DNA from: CAYJBH01 sp964370765 | GTDB taxonomy: Bacteria; Bacillota; Clostridia; Oscillospirales; Ruminococcaceae | Direction: 5' to 3' | Assembly: GCA_964370765.1 (NCBI GenBank) | Contig: CAYJKW010000014.1 | Coordinates: forward strand, 1-42,879 | DNA length: 42,879 bases | Shown here: one piece after another, positions 7,307 through 15,274 of the stretch | How positions within the stretch are numbered: position 1 is the first letter of the stretch | Layout: every line of letters starts with the position of its first letter | Position numbers and translations under genes: made by a program | The notes under the pieces: generated by a model | What the model saw: the letters and a program-made list of their open reading frames with translations, nothing else | Databases searched by the model: none | What the model was told of the DNA's origin: nothing

Positions 7307-9802
7307 TTGAAATTACTGTGTATTGACGCTAATAGCGTTTTAAATCGTGCATTTTATGGCATTAAATTACTAACAACAAAACAGGGCGAATTCACAAATG
7401 CTATTGTAGGTTTTATGAATATATTGCTAAAATTGCTGGATCAGGAAAAGCCGGATGCAGTAGCAATTGCTTTTGATCTACCTGTAAAAACATTCAGACA
7501 TGAGCTTTTTAATGGCTACAAAGCCGGTAGATCGCCAATGCCAGAAGAACTTAAAAGCCAGATTCCTATTGTAAAAGAGCTGTTAATTCAGCTGGGATAC
7601 AATATTGTTAGCTGTGAAGGATACGAGGCAGATGATATTATAGGTACACTCTCAAAAAGCTGTTCCGAAAAAGGGGTGGAGTGTATTATTGCAAGTGGTG
7701 ACCGTGATGGACAACAACTTGTTTCTCCTCATGTAAAGCTTTTATTGACAACAACACAGTTTGGCCGTGGTGAAACCAAATTAATAGATGAAGAGGCTAT
7801 AATTGAAAAATATGGTGTTACTCCAAAACAGTTGATAGATGTTAAAGGTCTTGCAGGAGATGCATCAGATAAAATACCTGGTGCAAAAGGGATAGGTGAG
7901 GTAACTGCTTGTAAACTTATAGCGGAGTTTGAAAGTATAGACGGAATTTATAAAAATATAGAAAATCCAAATATTAAGCCGGCAGCAAGGCAGAAACTTT
8001 TAGACTCAAAGGAGATGGTTGATTTAAGTAAAGCACTTGCTGAGATTAACTGTGATGCCCCGATAGATACAAATCCACAAAGTTATATAAAATGTGATGG
8101 GGATCCTGAGAAGGCAGCTGCTACACTTGCAAGGCTGGAGATGGCAAAGCTTAGGGAGAGATTAGGTTTAACAGACATTAAAAGTAATGCACAAAAAATA
8201 TCGGGCAATCCACTTAAAAAAGGTAGCGTATCTACGAACTCTAAGAGACTGTATCTGATAGCCGCTGACCGGCTGTCAGTTTCTGACGGAAGCATTATTG
8301 AATATGTTGACCTTGGAAGTCACAGATTTTTTGAACTGTTAGAATCACCGCCTGAAAAATATTGTTTTGATGCTAAAAGTTTATATCTAATAGCCCTAAA
8401 AGCAGGGCATGATATTAGGAATGTAGTGTTTGATGCAAAACTTGCAGCTTATCTGCTAAACCCCTCTGCTAAAGATTATATTTTCTTAGATTTGGCAGAA
8501 GAATATGGTGTGAGTGTAGAAGAGGAAAGTGCTTGTATTATCCCGCTTTTTGAGCTTTTAGAACAACAATTGACCGATGCGGGCATGACCACTCTTTTAG
8601 AAGAGATCGAACTACCACTATCAAGGGTTCTCTCCGATATGGAGTTAACAGGTTTTGCTGTTGACAAGGCTGGAATTCAAGAGTTTGGAGAAGAACTGAC
8701 CGCTAGGGTAAATGTTTTAGTTTCGGAGATATATTCTGAAGTAGGATACGAGTTTAACATCAATTCCCCAAAACAACTTGGGGTAGCATTGTTTGATCAC
8801 CTAGAGCTGCCTTCTGGTAAAAAAACAAAGTCAGGCTACTCTACCGATGCGCAGACACTTGATAAACTTAAACTATACCATCCGGTTGTAGAGAAAATAC
8901 TACAATACCGTACGCTACAAAAGCTAATTTCCACCTATGTTGAGGGATTAATTGCACAGATAGATGAGGATGGGCGCATTCATACCTACTTTAAGCAGAC
9001 CGAGACCAGAACAGGACGAATAAGTTCGAAGGAACCGAACCTACAAAACATACCTGTTCGTACAGAACTTGGTAGGGAATTACGTAAGTTTTTTATTGCA
9101 CCACCGGGGAAGGTGCTGGTAGATGCTGACTACTCACAAATAGAGTTAAGAATTCTTGCAGCATTATCTGACGATAAAGAGATGAAAAATGCATTTCTAG
9201 CAGGGGAGGATATTCATCTAACAACCGCCGCAAAGGTTATGGAAGTGCCACCGTTGATGGTCACACAGGAGATGCGACGCAGCGCTAAAGCAGTAAATTT
9301 TGGAATAGTCTATGGTATAGGTGCATTTTCGCTTGCTAAGGATATTGGGGTAAGCGTTAAAGAGGCGGATAAGTTTATAAAAAATTATCTAGATGAGTTC
9401 TATGGTGTTGATGCATTTTTAAAAAATACTGTAGAAAGTGCTAGGGATAAGGGGTATGTAACCACCTACCTTGGTAGACGAAGAGTAATACATGAGCTTA
9501 AATCTACAAATGGTAATATTAAAAAATTAGGAGAGCGAATTGCAATGAACACTCCTATACAAGGTACAGCGGCAGATATTATCAAACTTGCAATGATAAA
9601 GGTTCATAAAAGGATACAAGAGCAAAAGATTGATGCAAGATTAATCCTGCAGGTACATGATGAACTTCTTGTAGAGTGCGAAGAATCAATTGTAGATACT
9701 GTTAAAGAGCTGTTGCAACAAGAGATGGAGGGGGCGATAAACCTTTCTGTTGCGATGCTTGCCGAAACTAAAAGTGGAAAGAATTGGCTAGAGGCGCATT
9801 GA
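7307..9802 (+). CDS. polA: DNA polymerase I
   Basis: 831-aa repair and Okazaki-fragment polymerase. Residues 1-290 are the 5'-3' flap nuclease (MKLLCIDANSVLNRAFYG, YEADDIIGTL, SGDRDGQQL). Residues about 300-450 correspond to the 3'-5' exonuclease fold but lack the DxE motif and are shortened, so proofreading is probably absent, as in several Firmicutes. The polymerase domain has motif A DADYSQIELR (from D606), motif B RRSAKAVNFGIVYG and motif C VHDELL (H784-D785-E786). The start is TTG 7307, six nt after GGAGG; an ATG at 7303 is out of frame and an upstream in-frame TTG at 7295 overlaps the ribosome-binding site. First gene of polA-rimI-tsaD. Confidence 0.97.
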   Translation: MKLLCIDANSVLNRAFYGIKLLTTKQGEFTNAIVGFMNILLKLLDQEKPDAVAIAFDLPVKTFRHELFNGYKAGRSPMPEELKSQIPIVKELLIQLGYNIVSCEGYEADDIIGTLSKSCSEKGVECIIASGDRDGQQLVSPHVKLLLTTTQFGRGETKLIDEEAIIEKYGVTPKQLIDVKGLAGDASDKIPGAKGIGEVTACKLIAEFESIDGIYKNIENPNIKPAARQKLLDSKEMVDLSKALAEINCDAPIDTNPQSYIKCDGDPEKAAATLARLEMAKLRERLGLTDIKSNAQKISGNPLKKGSVSTNSKRLYLIAADRLSVSDGSIIEYVDLGSHRFFELLESPPEKYCFDAKSLYLIALKAGHDIRNVVFDAKLAAYLLNPSAKDYIFLDLAEEYGVSVEEESACIIPLFELLEQQLTDAGMTTLLEEIELPLSRVLSDMELTGFAVDKAGIQEFGEELTARVNVLVSEIYSEVGYEFNINSPKQLGVALFDHLELPSGKKTKSGYSTDAQTLDKLKLYHPVVEKILQYRTLQKLISTYVEGLIAQIDEDGRIHTYFKQTETRTGRISSKEPNLQNIPVRTELGRELRKFFIAPPGKVLVDADYSQIELRILAALSDDKEMKNAFLAGEDIHLTTAAKVMEVPPLMVTQEMRRSAKAVNFGIVYGIGAFSLAKDIGVSVKEADKFIKNYLDEFYGVDAFLKNTVESARDKGYVTTYLGRRRVIHELKSTNGNIKKLGERIAMNTPIQGTAADIIKLAMIKVHKRIQEQKIDARLILQVHDELLVECEESIVDTVKELLQQEMEGAINLSVAMLAETKSGKNWLEAH

Positions 9803-10242
9803 TGAAGATTGTAAGGCTAAGGTGCGAACTATTACAAAGCGTATATTTATTGCAAAATATACTGAAAGATGGGTGGAGTTTTGATCAACTGGCTGCAGAA
9901 CTAAAAAATCCTGCGGCTATTGGTTTGTGTGCTGTTATTGATGATAAAGTAATAGGCTACCTTTCATGCCATACAGTGTGTGATGAAGCTAATATAAATA
10001 ATATTGTTGTAGCTGAAGAGCACAGGAGGATTGGTGGAGCAAAACTGCTTGTGACTAATTTGGTCAATGAGCTTTTGCAGAAAAATATAAAAAAGATATA
10101 TCTTGAAGTTAGATCACAAAATACCGCGGCGATATCTTTATACGAAAATATGGGATTTGTAAAGAATGGGTTTCGCAAGTGTTTTTATAGTAACCCATCG
10201 GACGATGCTTTATTATATATTAAGGAAATAGGAGTGGAATGA
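9802..10242 (+). CDS. rimI: Ribosomal protein S18 alanine N-acetyltransferase (GNAT)
   Basis: GNAT-fold acetyltransferase, 146 aa. The acetyl-CoA loop is EEHRRIGGAKLL (about 74-85) and the late motif NTAAISLYENMGF is typical of RimI. In many Firmicutes RimI lies beside TsaD and TsaB; here tsaD follows immediately (4-nt overlap), which supports the call, though no tsaB is seen in the window. The ATG at 9802 overlaps the polA stop codon (TGATG) with GAGG 8 nt upstream, so translation is probably coupled. GNAT substrates are hard to predict from sequence alone. Confidence 0.85.
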   Translation: MKIVRLRCELLQSVYLLQNILKDGWSFDQLAAELKNPAAIGLCAVIDDKVIGYLSCHTVCDEANINNIVVAEEHRRIGGAKLLVTNLVNELLQKNIKKIYLEVRSQNTAAISLYENMGFVKNGFRKCFYSNPSDDALLYIKEIGVE

Positions 10243-11234
10243 ATATACTCGGGATTGAAAGTAGCTGCGATGAGACAGCGGCAGCAGTAGTAAAGGATGG
10301 ACGGATTGTACTTTCCGGATGTATTGCCTCGCAGGCAGAGGAACACGGGTTATATGGTGGTGTTGTGCCGGAGCTTGCTTCTAGGCGACATATAGAGACT
10401 ATTGCGGAAATAACACAGAAGGTGATAGACGATGCTGGTATTGCTTGTCCTGATGCAGTTGCGGTAACATATGCACCCGGGCTAATTGGTGCGCTACTTG
10501 TTGGAATAAACTTTGCAAAAGCATATGCTTATGCAAAGAACATACCGCTAGTACCGGTGCATCACCTTCGTGGGCATATTGCTGCACTTTATATAGATTA
10601 CCCTAATCTCAAGCCACCGTTTCTATGCCTTGTTGCATCAGGTGGACATAGTCATATTGTATATGTTAAAGATTACACCGAATTTAATCTGCTTGGCAGA
10701 ACTGTGGACGATGCAGCGGGGGAAGCATTTGATAAGGTTGCAAGGATTCTTGGACTTGGTTACCCAGGTGGCCCTGCAGTTGCGAAGGCAGCACTTCAAG
10801 GGGATCCTACAATGTACACCTTACCTACTCCAAAAGCGGCCGGGGAGTTTGATGTTAGCTTTTCCGGACTTAAGACCGCTGTAATGAATCTAAAAAACAA
10901 TATTGAGATGAAGGGTGGAGTGGTAGACGCAAATTCACTTGCAGCCTGCTTTCAGGCAAAAACGGTAGAAATTTTAGCGTCTAAATTAAGGCTTGCAGCT
11001 AAAAAATTTAACTGTGATACCATTTGTATTGCAGGGGGGGTTGCGGCAAATATAATGTTGCGAGAGCAGATAGAAAAAGATTGTAGACAAGCCGATAAGT
11101 CTTTTTATAGCCCATCATTAAAGCTTTGCGGAGATAATGCTGAGATGATTGCAAGCGCAGGCTATTATGAACTATTAGCAGGCAATAAAGCATCGCTTAA
11201 ACTTAATGGCATCGCAAGTCTGGAAATTAGCTAA
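10239..11234 (+). CDS. tsaD: tRNA N6-threonylcarbamoyladenosine transferase TsaD
   Basis: Transfers threonylcarbamoyl to A37 of ANN-decoding tRNAs, working with TsaB, TsaC and TsaE. 331 aa, the usual length. Opens with GIESSCDETAAAVV (phosphate-binding loop of the ASKHA fold); the metal-binding pair H109-x3-H113 is in PVHHLRGH; SGGHSHIVYV, GLGYPGGP and CIAGGVAANIMLRE are also family hallmarks. ATG 10239 overlaps the rimI stop codon (ATGA). No obvious terminator follows; the next gene has its own promoter. Confidence 0.97.
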   Translation: MNILGIESSCDETAAAVVKDGRIVLSGCIASQAEEHGLYGGVVPELASRRHIETIAEITQKVIDDAGIACPDAVAVTYAPGLIGALLVGINFAKAYAYAKNIPLVPVHHLRGHIAALYIDYPNLKPPFLCLVASGGHSHIVYVKDYTEFNLLGRTVDDAAGEAFDKVARILGLGYPGGPAVAKAALQGDPTMYTLPTPKAAGEFDVSFSGLKTAVMNLKNNIEMKGGVVDANSLAACFQAKTVEILASKLRLAAKKFNCDTICIAGGVAANIMLREQIEKDCRQADKSFYSPSLKLCGDNAEMIASAGYYELLAGNKASLKLNGIASLEIS

Positions 11235-11292
11235 GCTATGTTATATCCCGATCCGTAGAAAGATATATTTTAAAATATTTTATAAATAACAG

Positions 11293-11321
11293 TTGAAAAA
11301 ATGAATATTTTATTGTATAAT
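11293..11321 (+). promoter_or_regulatory. Sigma-A promoter of the decarboxylase gamma-beta genes
   Basis: TTGAAA (11293-11298) and a perfect TATAAT (11316-11321) are separated by 17 nt, 54 nt upstream of the gamma subunit start. Seen directly; strength is inferred to be high. Confidence 0.75.
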
Positions 11322-11375
11322 AGTTGATGCGGGTTTTACTTAGCATATTCGTAATATATTCTTTTTGGAGGTAAT

Positions 11376-11735
11376 ATGGAAGCACCTTCGGTCCTCACAG
11401 TTGTACTGACAGGTATCTTATTAGTATTTTTTACCCTTTTATTGCTAACAGCCCTTATAGCAATATTTGGTTCAATTATGAAAGCGTTGCATAAAGAGCC
11501 GGAAACGACTCCTGTTGCTCCTGCACCGGTAGCAGCCCCTACATCTACTAAAGTAGTTGAAAAGGTTGTATCCGATGATACCGAAGTAGTTGCTGTAATT
11601 GCTGCGGCTGTTGCTGCTATGGGTGGCGGAACAGTTGTATCTATAAAAAAACAACAGGCAAAAACAACTTCAAACGGTAATGCAGTAAATGCATGGAAGC
11701 AGTCTTCGATACTATCGTATCTCCAACAAGTTTAA
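11376..11735 (+). CDS. Sodium-pumping decarboxylase gamma subunit (OadG family)
   Basis: Small membrane subunit of the biotin-dependent Na+-translocating decarboxylases (oxaloacetate, methylmalonyl-CoA or glutaconyl-CoA), 119 aa. One N-terminal helix (about 8-33), a Pro/Ala-rich linker (about 42-60), a short conserved patch EVVAVIAAAVAAMGGG (about 70-85), then a basic tail ending near NAWKQSSILS. The gamma subunit anchors the carboxyltransferase to the membrane pump. GGAGG precedes ATG 11376. Followed 18 nt later by the beta subunit. No alpha (carboxyltransferase) or biotin-carrier gene is adjacent, so the substrate cannot be named. Confidence 0.85.
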   Translation: MEAPSVLTVVLTGILLVFFTLLLLTALIAIFGSIMKALHKEPETTPVAPAPVAAPTSTKVVEKVVSDDTEVVAVIAAAVAAMGGGTVVSIKKQQAKTTSNGNAVNAWKQSSILSYLQQV

Positions 11736-11753
11736 TAGAGAGGGCTTATTAAT

Positions 11754-12908
11754 ATGCAAGAATTTTTTCAAACAATACAATCAATAATCGAGAACTCCGG
11801 TTTTGTGGCTTTGGCCGAAGAACCGTTATCTCTAGTAATGATAGTTGTTGCATGTTTTCTTATGTGGCTTGCTATCGCAAAGAAGTTTGAACCCCTACTA
11901 TTACTACCGATCGCTTTCGGTATGTTATTAGCAAACCTACCGCTTGCAGGCCTTTCCAGTGATGCCGCTCCTGCTGCAGAAGGTGAAATTGGTGGTTTAC
12001 TTTACTATCTATATCAGGGGATTAAGCTTGGAATTTATCCTCCACTTATCTTCCTTGGAATCGGTACGATGACCGATTTTGGACCGTTACTTGCAAATCC
12101 AAAAAGCTTATTGTTAGGTGCAGCTGCTCAGGTTGGTATTTTCATTACCTATTTAGGTGCTGTTTTCCTTGGTTTTGCGCCAAACGAAGCTGGTTCAATT
12201 GCTATCATCGGCGGTGCTGACGGCCCAACCGCTATATATACAACCGGTATATTGGCGCCCGAACTACTTGGTGCTGTTGCTGTTGCAGCATACTCCTACA
12301 TGGCTTTGGTACCGATAATTCAGCCGCCTATTATGAAGGCTTTAACCACCAAAGAAGAACGTTCTATCAGAATGGAACAGCTTCGTGTAGTTTCTAAAAG
12401 AGAGAAGATTCTTTTCCCGATTATCTGTACAATTATCATCTCACTACTACTTCCATCGGCTGCGCCGCTTGTAGGCATGTTGATGCTTGGTAACCTATTC
12501 CGTGAATCCGGTGTTGTAGAGCGTATTAATAAGACAGCAGGAAATGAGCTAATGAATATTGTTACAATTTTCTTAGGCATATCTGTTGGTTCCACAACAA
12601 AAGCGTCAAACTTTTTAACTGCCGACTCCTTGAAAATTGTTGCACTCGGACTTGTTGCTTTCTGTATAGGTACAGCCAGTGGTATTTTATTTGGTAAAAT
12701 TATGTGCAAAGCAACAGGCGGTAAAGTTAATCCACTTATCGGTGCTGCAGGCGTTTCGGCTGTTCCGATGGCAGCACGTGTTGCACAAAAGGTTGGTCAG
12801 GATGAAGATCCACAAAACTTCCTATTAATGCATGCAATGGGACCAAACGTTGCTGGTGTTATCGGCTCTGCTGTTGCAGCAGGTATTCTGATTAATATCC
12901 TTAGCTAA
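11754..12908 (+). CDS. Sodium-pumping decarboxylase beta subunit (OadB/GcdB/MmdB)
   Basis: Integral membrane subunit, 384 aa, that decarboxylates carboxybiotin and exports Na+. About nine hydrophobic segments are seen, with the conserved GTMTDFGPLLANPKSLLLGA region (about 103-122), the IIGGADGPTAIY motif with its essential aspartate (about 150-161) and EPLLLLPIAFGMLLANLP near the N-terminus. The C-terminal repeat GLVAFCIGTASGILFGKIM and VSAVPMAARVAQK also fit the family. It shares the promoter at 11293-11321 with the gamma subunit and is followed by an intrinsic terminator. The alpha subunit must be encoded elsewhere, as happens in several clostridia. Confidence 0.93.
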   Translation: MQEFFQTIQSIIENSGFVALAEEPLSLVMIVVACFLMWLAIAKKFEPLLLLPIAFGMLLANLPLAGLSSDAAPAAEGEIGGLLYYLYQGIKLGIYPPLIFLGIGTMTDFGPLLANPKSLLLGAAAQVGIFITYLGAVFLGFAPNEAGSIAIIGGADGPTAIYTTGILAPELLGAVAVAAYSYMALVPIIQPPIMKALTTKEERSIRMEQLRVVSKREKILFPIICTIIISLLLPSAAPLVGMLMLGNLFRESGVVERINKTAGNELMNIVTIFLGISVGSTTKASNFLTADSLKIVALGLVAFCIGTASGILFGKIMCKATGGKVNPLIGAAGVSAVPMAARVAQKVGQDEDPQNFLLMHAMGPNVAGVIGSAVAAGILINILS

Positions 12909-12930
12909 TAGATGGCAAAAATTTAATACT

Positions 12931-12962
12931 AAAAGGCTGCCGAATATCGACAGCCTTTTTAT
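12931..12962 (+). terminator. Intrinsic terminator after the decarboxylase beta subunit
   Basis: Arms 12931-12939 and 12951-12959 pair over 9 bp, with extra pairing inside the loop (12941-12943 with 12947-12949), followed by a T run. Confidence 0.85.
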
Positions 12963-13038
12963 ATTTGTCTTACTATCATACTTTAAACATAATTTATAGA
13001 TAATATATTAAACATTATTTAGTTTAGGAGGAACAAGA

Positions 13039-13752
13039 ATGCCAAGCAATGCGTTCAGAGATATGGTAAAGGAGGATATTCCACCGCAACAGCATATAGA
13101 AAGCACAAAAAAGGATAGAGTAAAAGATTTTTGGTACTATAATCGATTTAAAATATTTGTAGTTATTGCTGTATTAGCTTTTGTTGGATATTTTGTCTAT
13201 GAGATAACTACAAACGTAAAGCCGGATCTTAATATTGCAATATTAACAGAGCAGCAATATATATCAAACGAGGTTATGGATGCACTAACGAATGATTTTA
13301 CGCAGCATTGTGAGGATTACAACGGGGATGGGCAGGTATTGGTTTACCTTAATTTATATAACCCAGTAATAGGAGAGGGTGCTGAAACCGCTGATCCTAA
13401 TATGCAGATGGCAGCTGTTACAAAGCTATCTGCTGATTTGAGTTCAATGACATCTACAATATTTTTAACTGACAATTATGACGAGTCACAGGAGGCTTAT
13501 AAGCTTTTTTCAGATGTGTCGGATGCTACAATGTTGGCGGTGTCGCAACAGGATGCCGGTGTTTATCTTAGCGAAACGGGGTTAACATCACAACCTACTG
13601 AATTTTCAGACGATATCACTGCTACCCAATACAGTGATTTTTATGATGAGTTCATTATAACTACACGCATATTACCGGATGACCTTAAAGATGATCAGCT
13701 TATTGATTATGAGAATTCGTTAAAAACATACAATAGCATAATGGGGCAATAG
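13039..13752 (+). CDS. Membrane-anchored protein of unknown function
   Basis: 237 aa, not assigned to a named family. A charged 36-residue cytoplasmic head ends in a positively charged WYYNRFK, followed by one transmembrane helix (about 38-58) and an acidic extracytoplasmic domain of about 180 residues. That domain includes NGDGQVLVYLNLYNP (about 95-109) and TKLSADLSSM, a pattern I associate with uncharacterised clostridial proteins. AGGAGG is 8 nt upstream of ATG 13039. It stands alone between a terminator and the convergent dpaB gene. A structural or sensory role at the envelope is possible, but nothing in the sequence decides it. Confidence 0.8.
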   Translation: MPSNAFRDMVKEDIPPQQHIESTKKDRVKDFWYYNRFKIFVVIAVLAFVGYFVYEITTNVKPDLNIAILTEQQYISNEVMDALTNDFTQHCEDYNGDGQVLVYLNLYNPVIGEGAETADPNMQMAAVTKLSADLSSMTSTIFLTDNYDESQEAYKLFSDVSDATMLAVSQQDAGVYLSETGLTSQPTEFSDDITATQYSDFYDEFIITTRILPDDLKDDQLIDYENSLKTYNSIMGQ

Positions 13753-13769
13753 CATGTTTGGCCATAATA

Positions 13770-14342
13770 CTAGATAATAATTGGTTTCACCTGTTTGCCT
13801 GCAAGTGCAACCTCTATTGTGTCAGTTAACCTGTTAAAATCACAGATTAGGCTACTGGGCTTTTGATAAGGGTCGTCCTGAGAAAATGGCACAAAATAAT
13901 AGTTTTTAGTATTAAGAAGCTTTCCGATGTTTTGGGCTGATGCCGAAAGTCCGTCATTAGTGGCTATAGCCAATACAACAGGTCGTCCACCTCGCAACTG
14001 GCTTTTTACAGCCATAGTTACCGGTGTGTCAGTAATACCGTTAGAAAGCTTTGCGAGTGTATTTCCGGTGCAGGGGCACACTACTAGTATATCAAACATT
14101 TTTTTTGGGCCAATTGGTTCAGCCGATGCTATTGTTGTAATAAGTTCATTATCCGATAGTTCAGAAAATGCCTTTTTCCAATGCCCTGATGTTCCAAACC
14201 GGGTATCTGTGTTTGCAGCATTACCAGACATTATAAAGCTTAAAGAAACACCGTTTTCTTTAAGCTTTTTAAATTCATTAAAAACTCTTTCAAAGTTGCA
14301 AAAACTTGCGCAGATAGCAACCGCTATTTTTTTGTTGTGCAT
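13770..14342 (-). CDS. dpaB: Dipicolinate synthase subunit B
   Basis: Flavoprotein-like subunit (SpoVFB) of dipicolinate synthase, which oxidises dihydrodipicolinate to dipicolinic acid in the mother cell during sporulation. 190 aa. VAICASFCNFERVF at the N-terminus, ASAEPIGPKKMFDILVVCPCTGNTLAKL in the middle and ATNDGLSASAQNI toward the end are typical of the family. Its start lies 19 nt inside the end of dpaA, so the two are translationally coupled and probably form the usual heteromeric enzyme. Confidence 0.95.
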   Translation of the reverse strand: MHNKKIAVAICASFCNFERVFNEFKKLKENGVSLSFIMSGNAANTDTRFGTSGHWKKAFSELSDNELITTIASAEPIGPKKMFDILVVCPCTGNTLAKLSNGITDTPVTMAVKSQLRGGRPVVLAIATNDGLSASAQNIGKLLNTKNYYFVPFSQDDPYQKPSSLICDFNRLTDTIEVALAGKQVKPIII

Positions 14343-15103
14343 ATATTACCCCCTAAAATTTTTTCTATGGAATTTATTACATATTCGGCAGCTGTATGTG
14401 GACTGTAAATCGCTGGTAATCCGGGAACCCAGTCTACACTAAGTTTACATAGTTCGGCATCATTTTTCTTTATACCGCCCGGAGCAGATGCGAGATCTAA
14501 AAGATAGATATCAGGATTTGCACCGGATAAAATATCTTTATCGACTATAGGAGCAGGTATAGTATTTACAAGTATGTCAACATCTGAAACATTGTGTTTA
14601 AGTTCACAAAGAGGAAGACTGATATAACCGTTGGATGCTGCCTCAGCTTGAGATGATGCTTTTCTTGAAAATATATCAACGTTACAATTAAGCGATTTTA
14701 ACATCTGTGAAAGTAGCTTAGCTATACGTCCATACCCAAGTATCGCAATATTACTACCCTGTAGAACTTTTTTTTGCCTTTTCATTATGCAATAAAGTGC
14801 ACCCTCGGCAGATGGTAGAGCATTTTGCAGGGCAAAAACCTCGTCTGCCGCATAGTCATATAGCCGTAAATCCTTGCCGATGGCCCGTTGTTCTGCTGAA
14901 ATAGCTCCGGCAAACACAATTCCTGGATACCCTTGCTTAACGACAGATCTAAACAACTCATCTTCTTTGCGTAGTGGGGTAGGGAAAATCAAAATGTCTG
15001 CTAGTTTAGCCATATCGTGCGGTAAAACCTTGATGTTTTTTTCAATTAATAATTTTGTAAGATGCAACTGTCTATCGTCGTTGCCTAGTATACAAAAAGT
15101 CAT
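14324..15103 (-). CDS. dpaA: Dipicolinate synthase subunit A
   Basis: Dehydrogenase-like subunit (SpoVFA) of dipicolinate synthase, 259 aa, slightly shorter than the B. subtilis protein. A Rossmann motif ILGYGRIAKLLSQML lies at about 120-134, with the family pattern ILGNDDRQLHLTKLL at the very N-terminus and LASAPGGIK near residue 210. Dipicolinate made by DpaAB chelates calcium in the spore core and gives heat resistance, so its presence is strong evidence for true endospores. AGGAGG precedes ATG 15103. A probable mother-cell sigma-K promoter is upstream. Confidence 0.95.
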   Translation of the reverse strand: MTFCILGNDDRQLHLTKLLIEKNIKVLPHDMAKLADILIFPTPLRKEDELFRSVVKQGYPGIVFAGAISAEQRAIGKDLRLYDYAADEVFALQNALPSAEGALYCIMKRQKKVLQGSNIAILGYGRIAKLLSQMLKSLNCNVDIFSRKASSQAEAASNGYISLPLCELKHNVSDVDILVNTIPAPIVDKDILSGANPDIYLLDLASAPGGIKKNDAELCKLSVDWVPGLPAIYSPHTAAEYVINSIEKILGGNICTTKK

Positions 15104-15135
15104 GCTCCTCCTTATTTAAATAGTTACACTAATCA

Positions 15136-15162
15136 ATAATATGGAGTTTGCTGGGTTTTTGT
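15136..15162 (-). promoter_or_regulatory. Candidate sigma-K-type promoter of dpaAB
   Basis: On the minus strand AC (15162-15161) is followed after 17 nt by CATATTAT (15143-15136), fitting the sigma-K pattern AC-N16/17-CATAnnnT, about 32 nt before the dpaA start. Known dpaAB operons are transcribed in the mother cell under sigma-K. Short motifs like this occur by chance, so this is moderate evidence. Confidence 0.45.
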
Positions 15163-15240
15163 TAATGCTACAGCGTAATTGTTAAAGTATAGTTGTACTT
15201 ATACACAAAAATATTAGCAATTCTTTTAACTTCTAGCATC

Positions 15241-15268
15241 TTGACATGTTGTAAATATGTGGTATAAT
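15241..15268 (+). promoter_or_regulatory. Near-perfect sigma-A promoter of the long non-coding RNA
   Basis: TTGACA (15241-15246), 16-nt spacer, then TATAAT (15263-15268) preceded by an extended -10 TGG (15260-15262). All elements match consensus, the strongest promoter in the window, yet no gene follows. Transcription should start near 15275. Confidence 0.85.
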
Positions 15269-15274
15269 ATAGAC

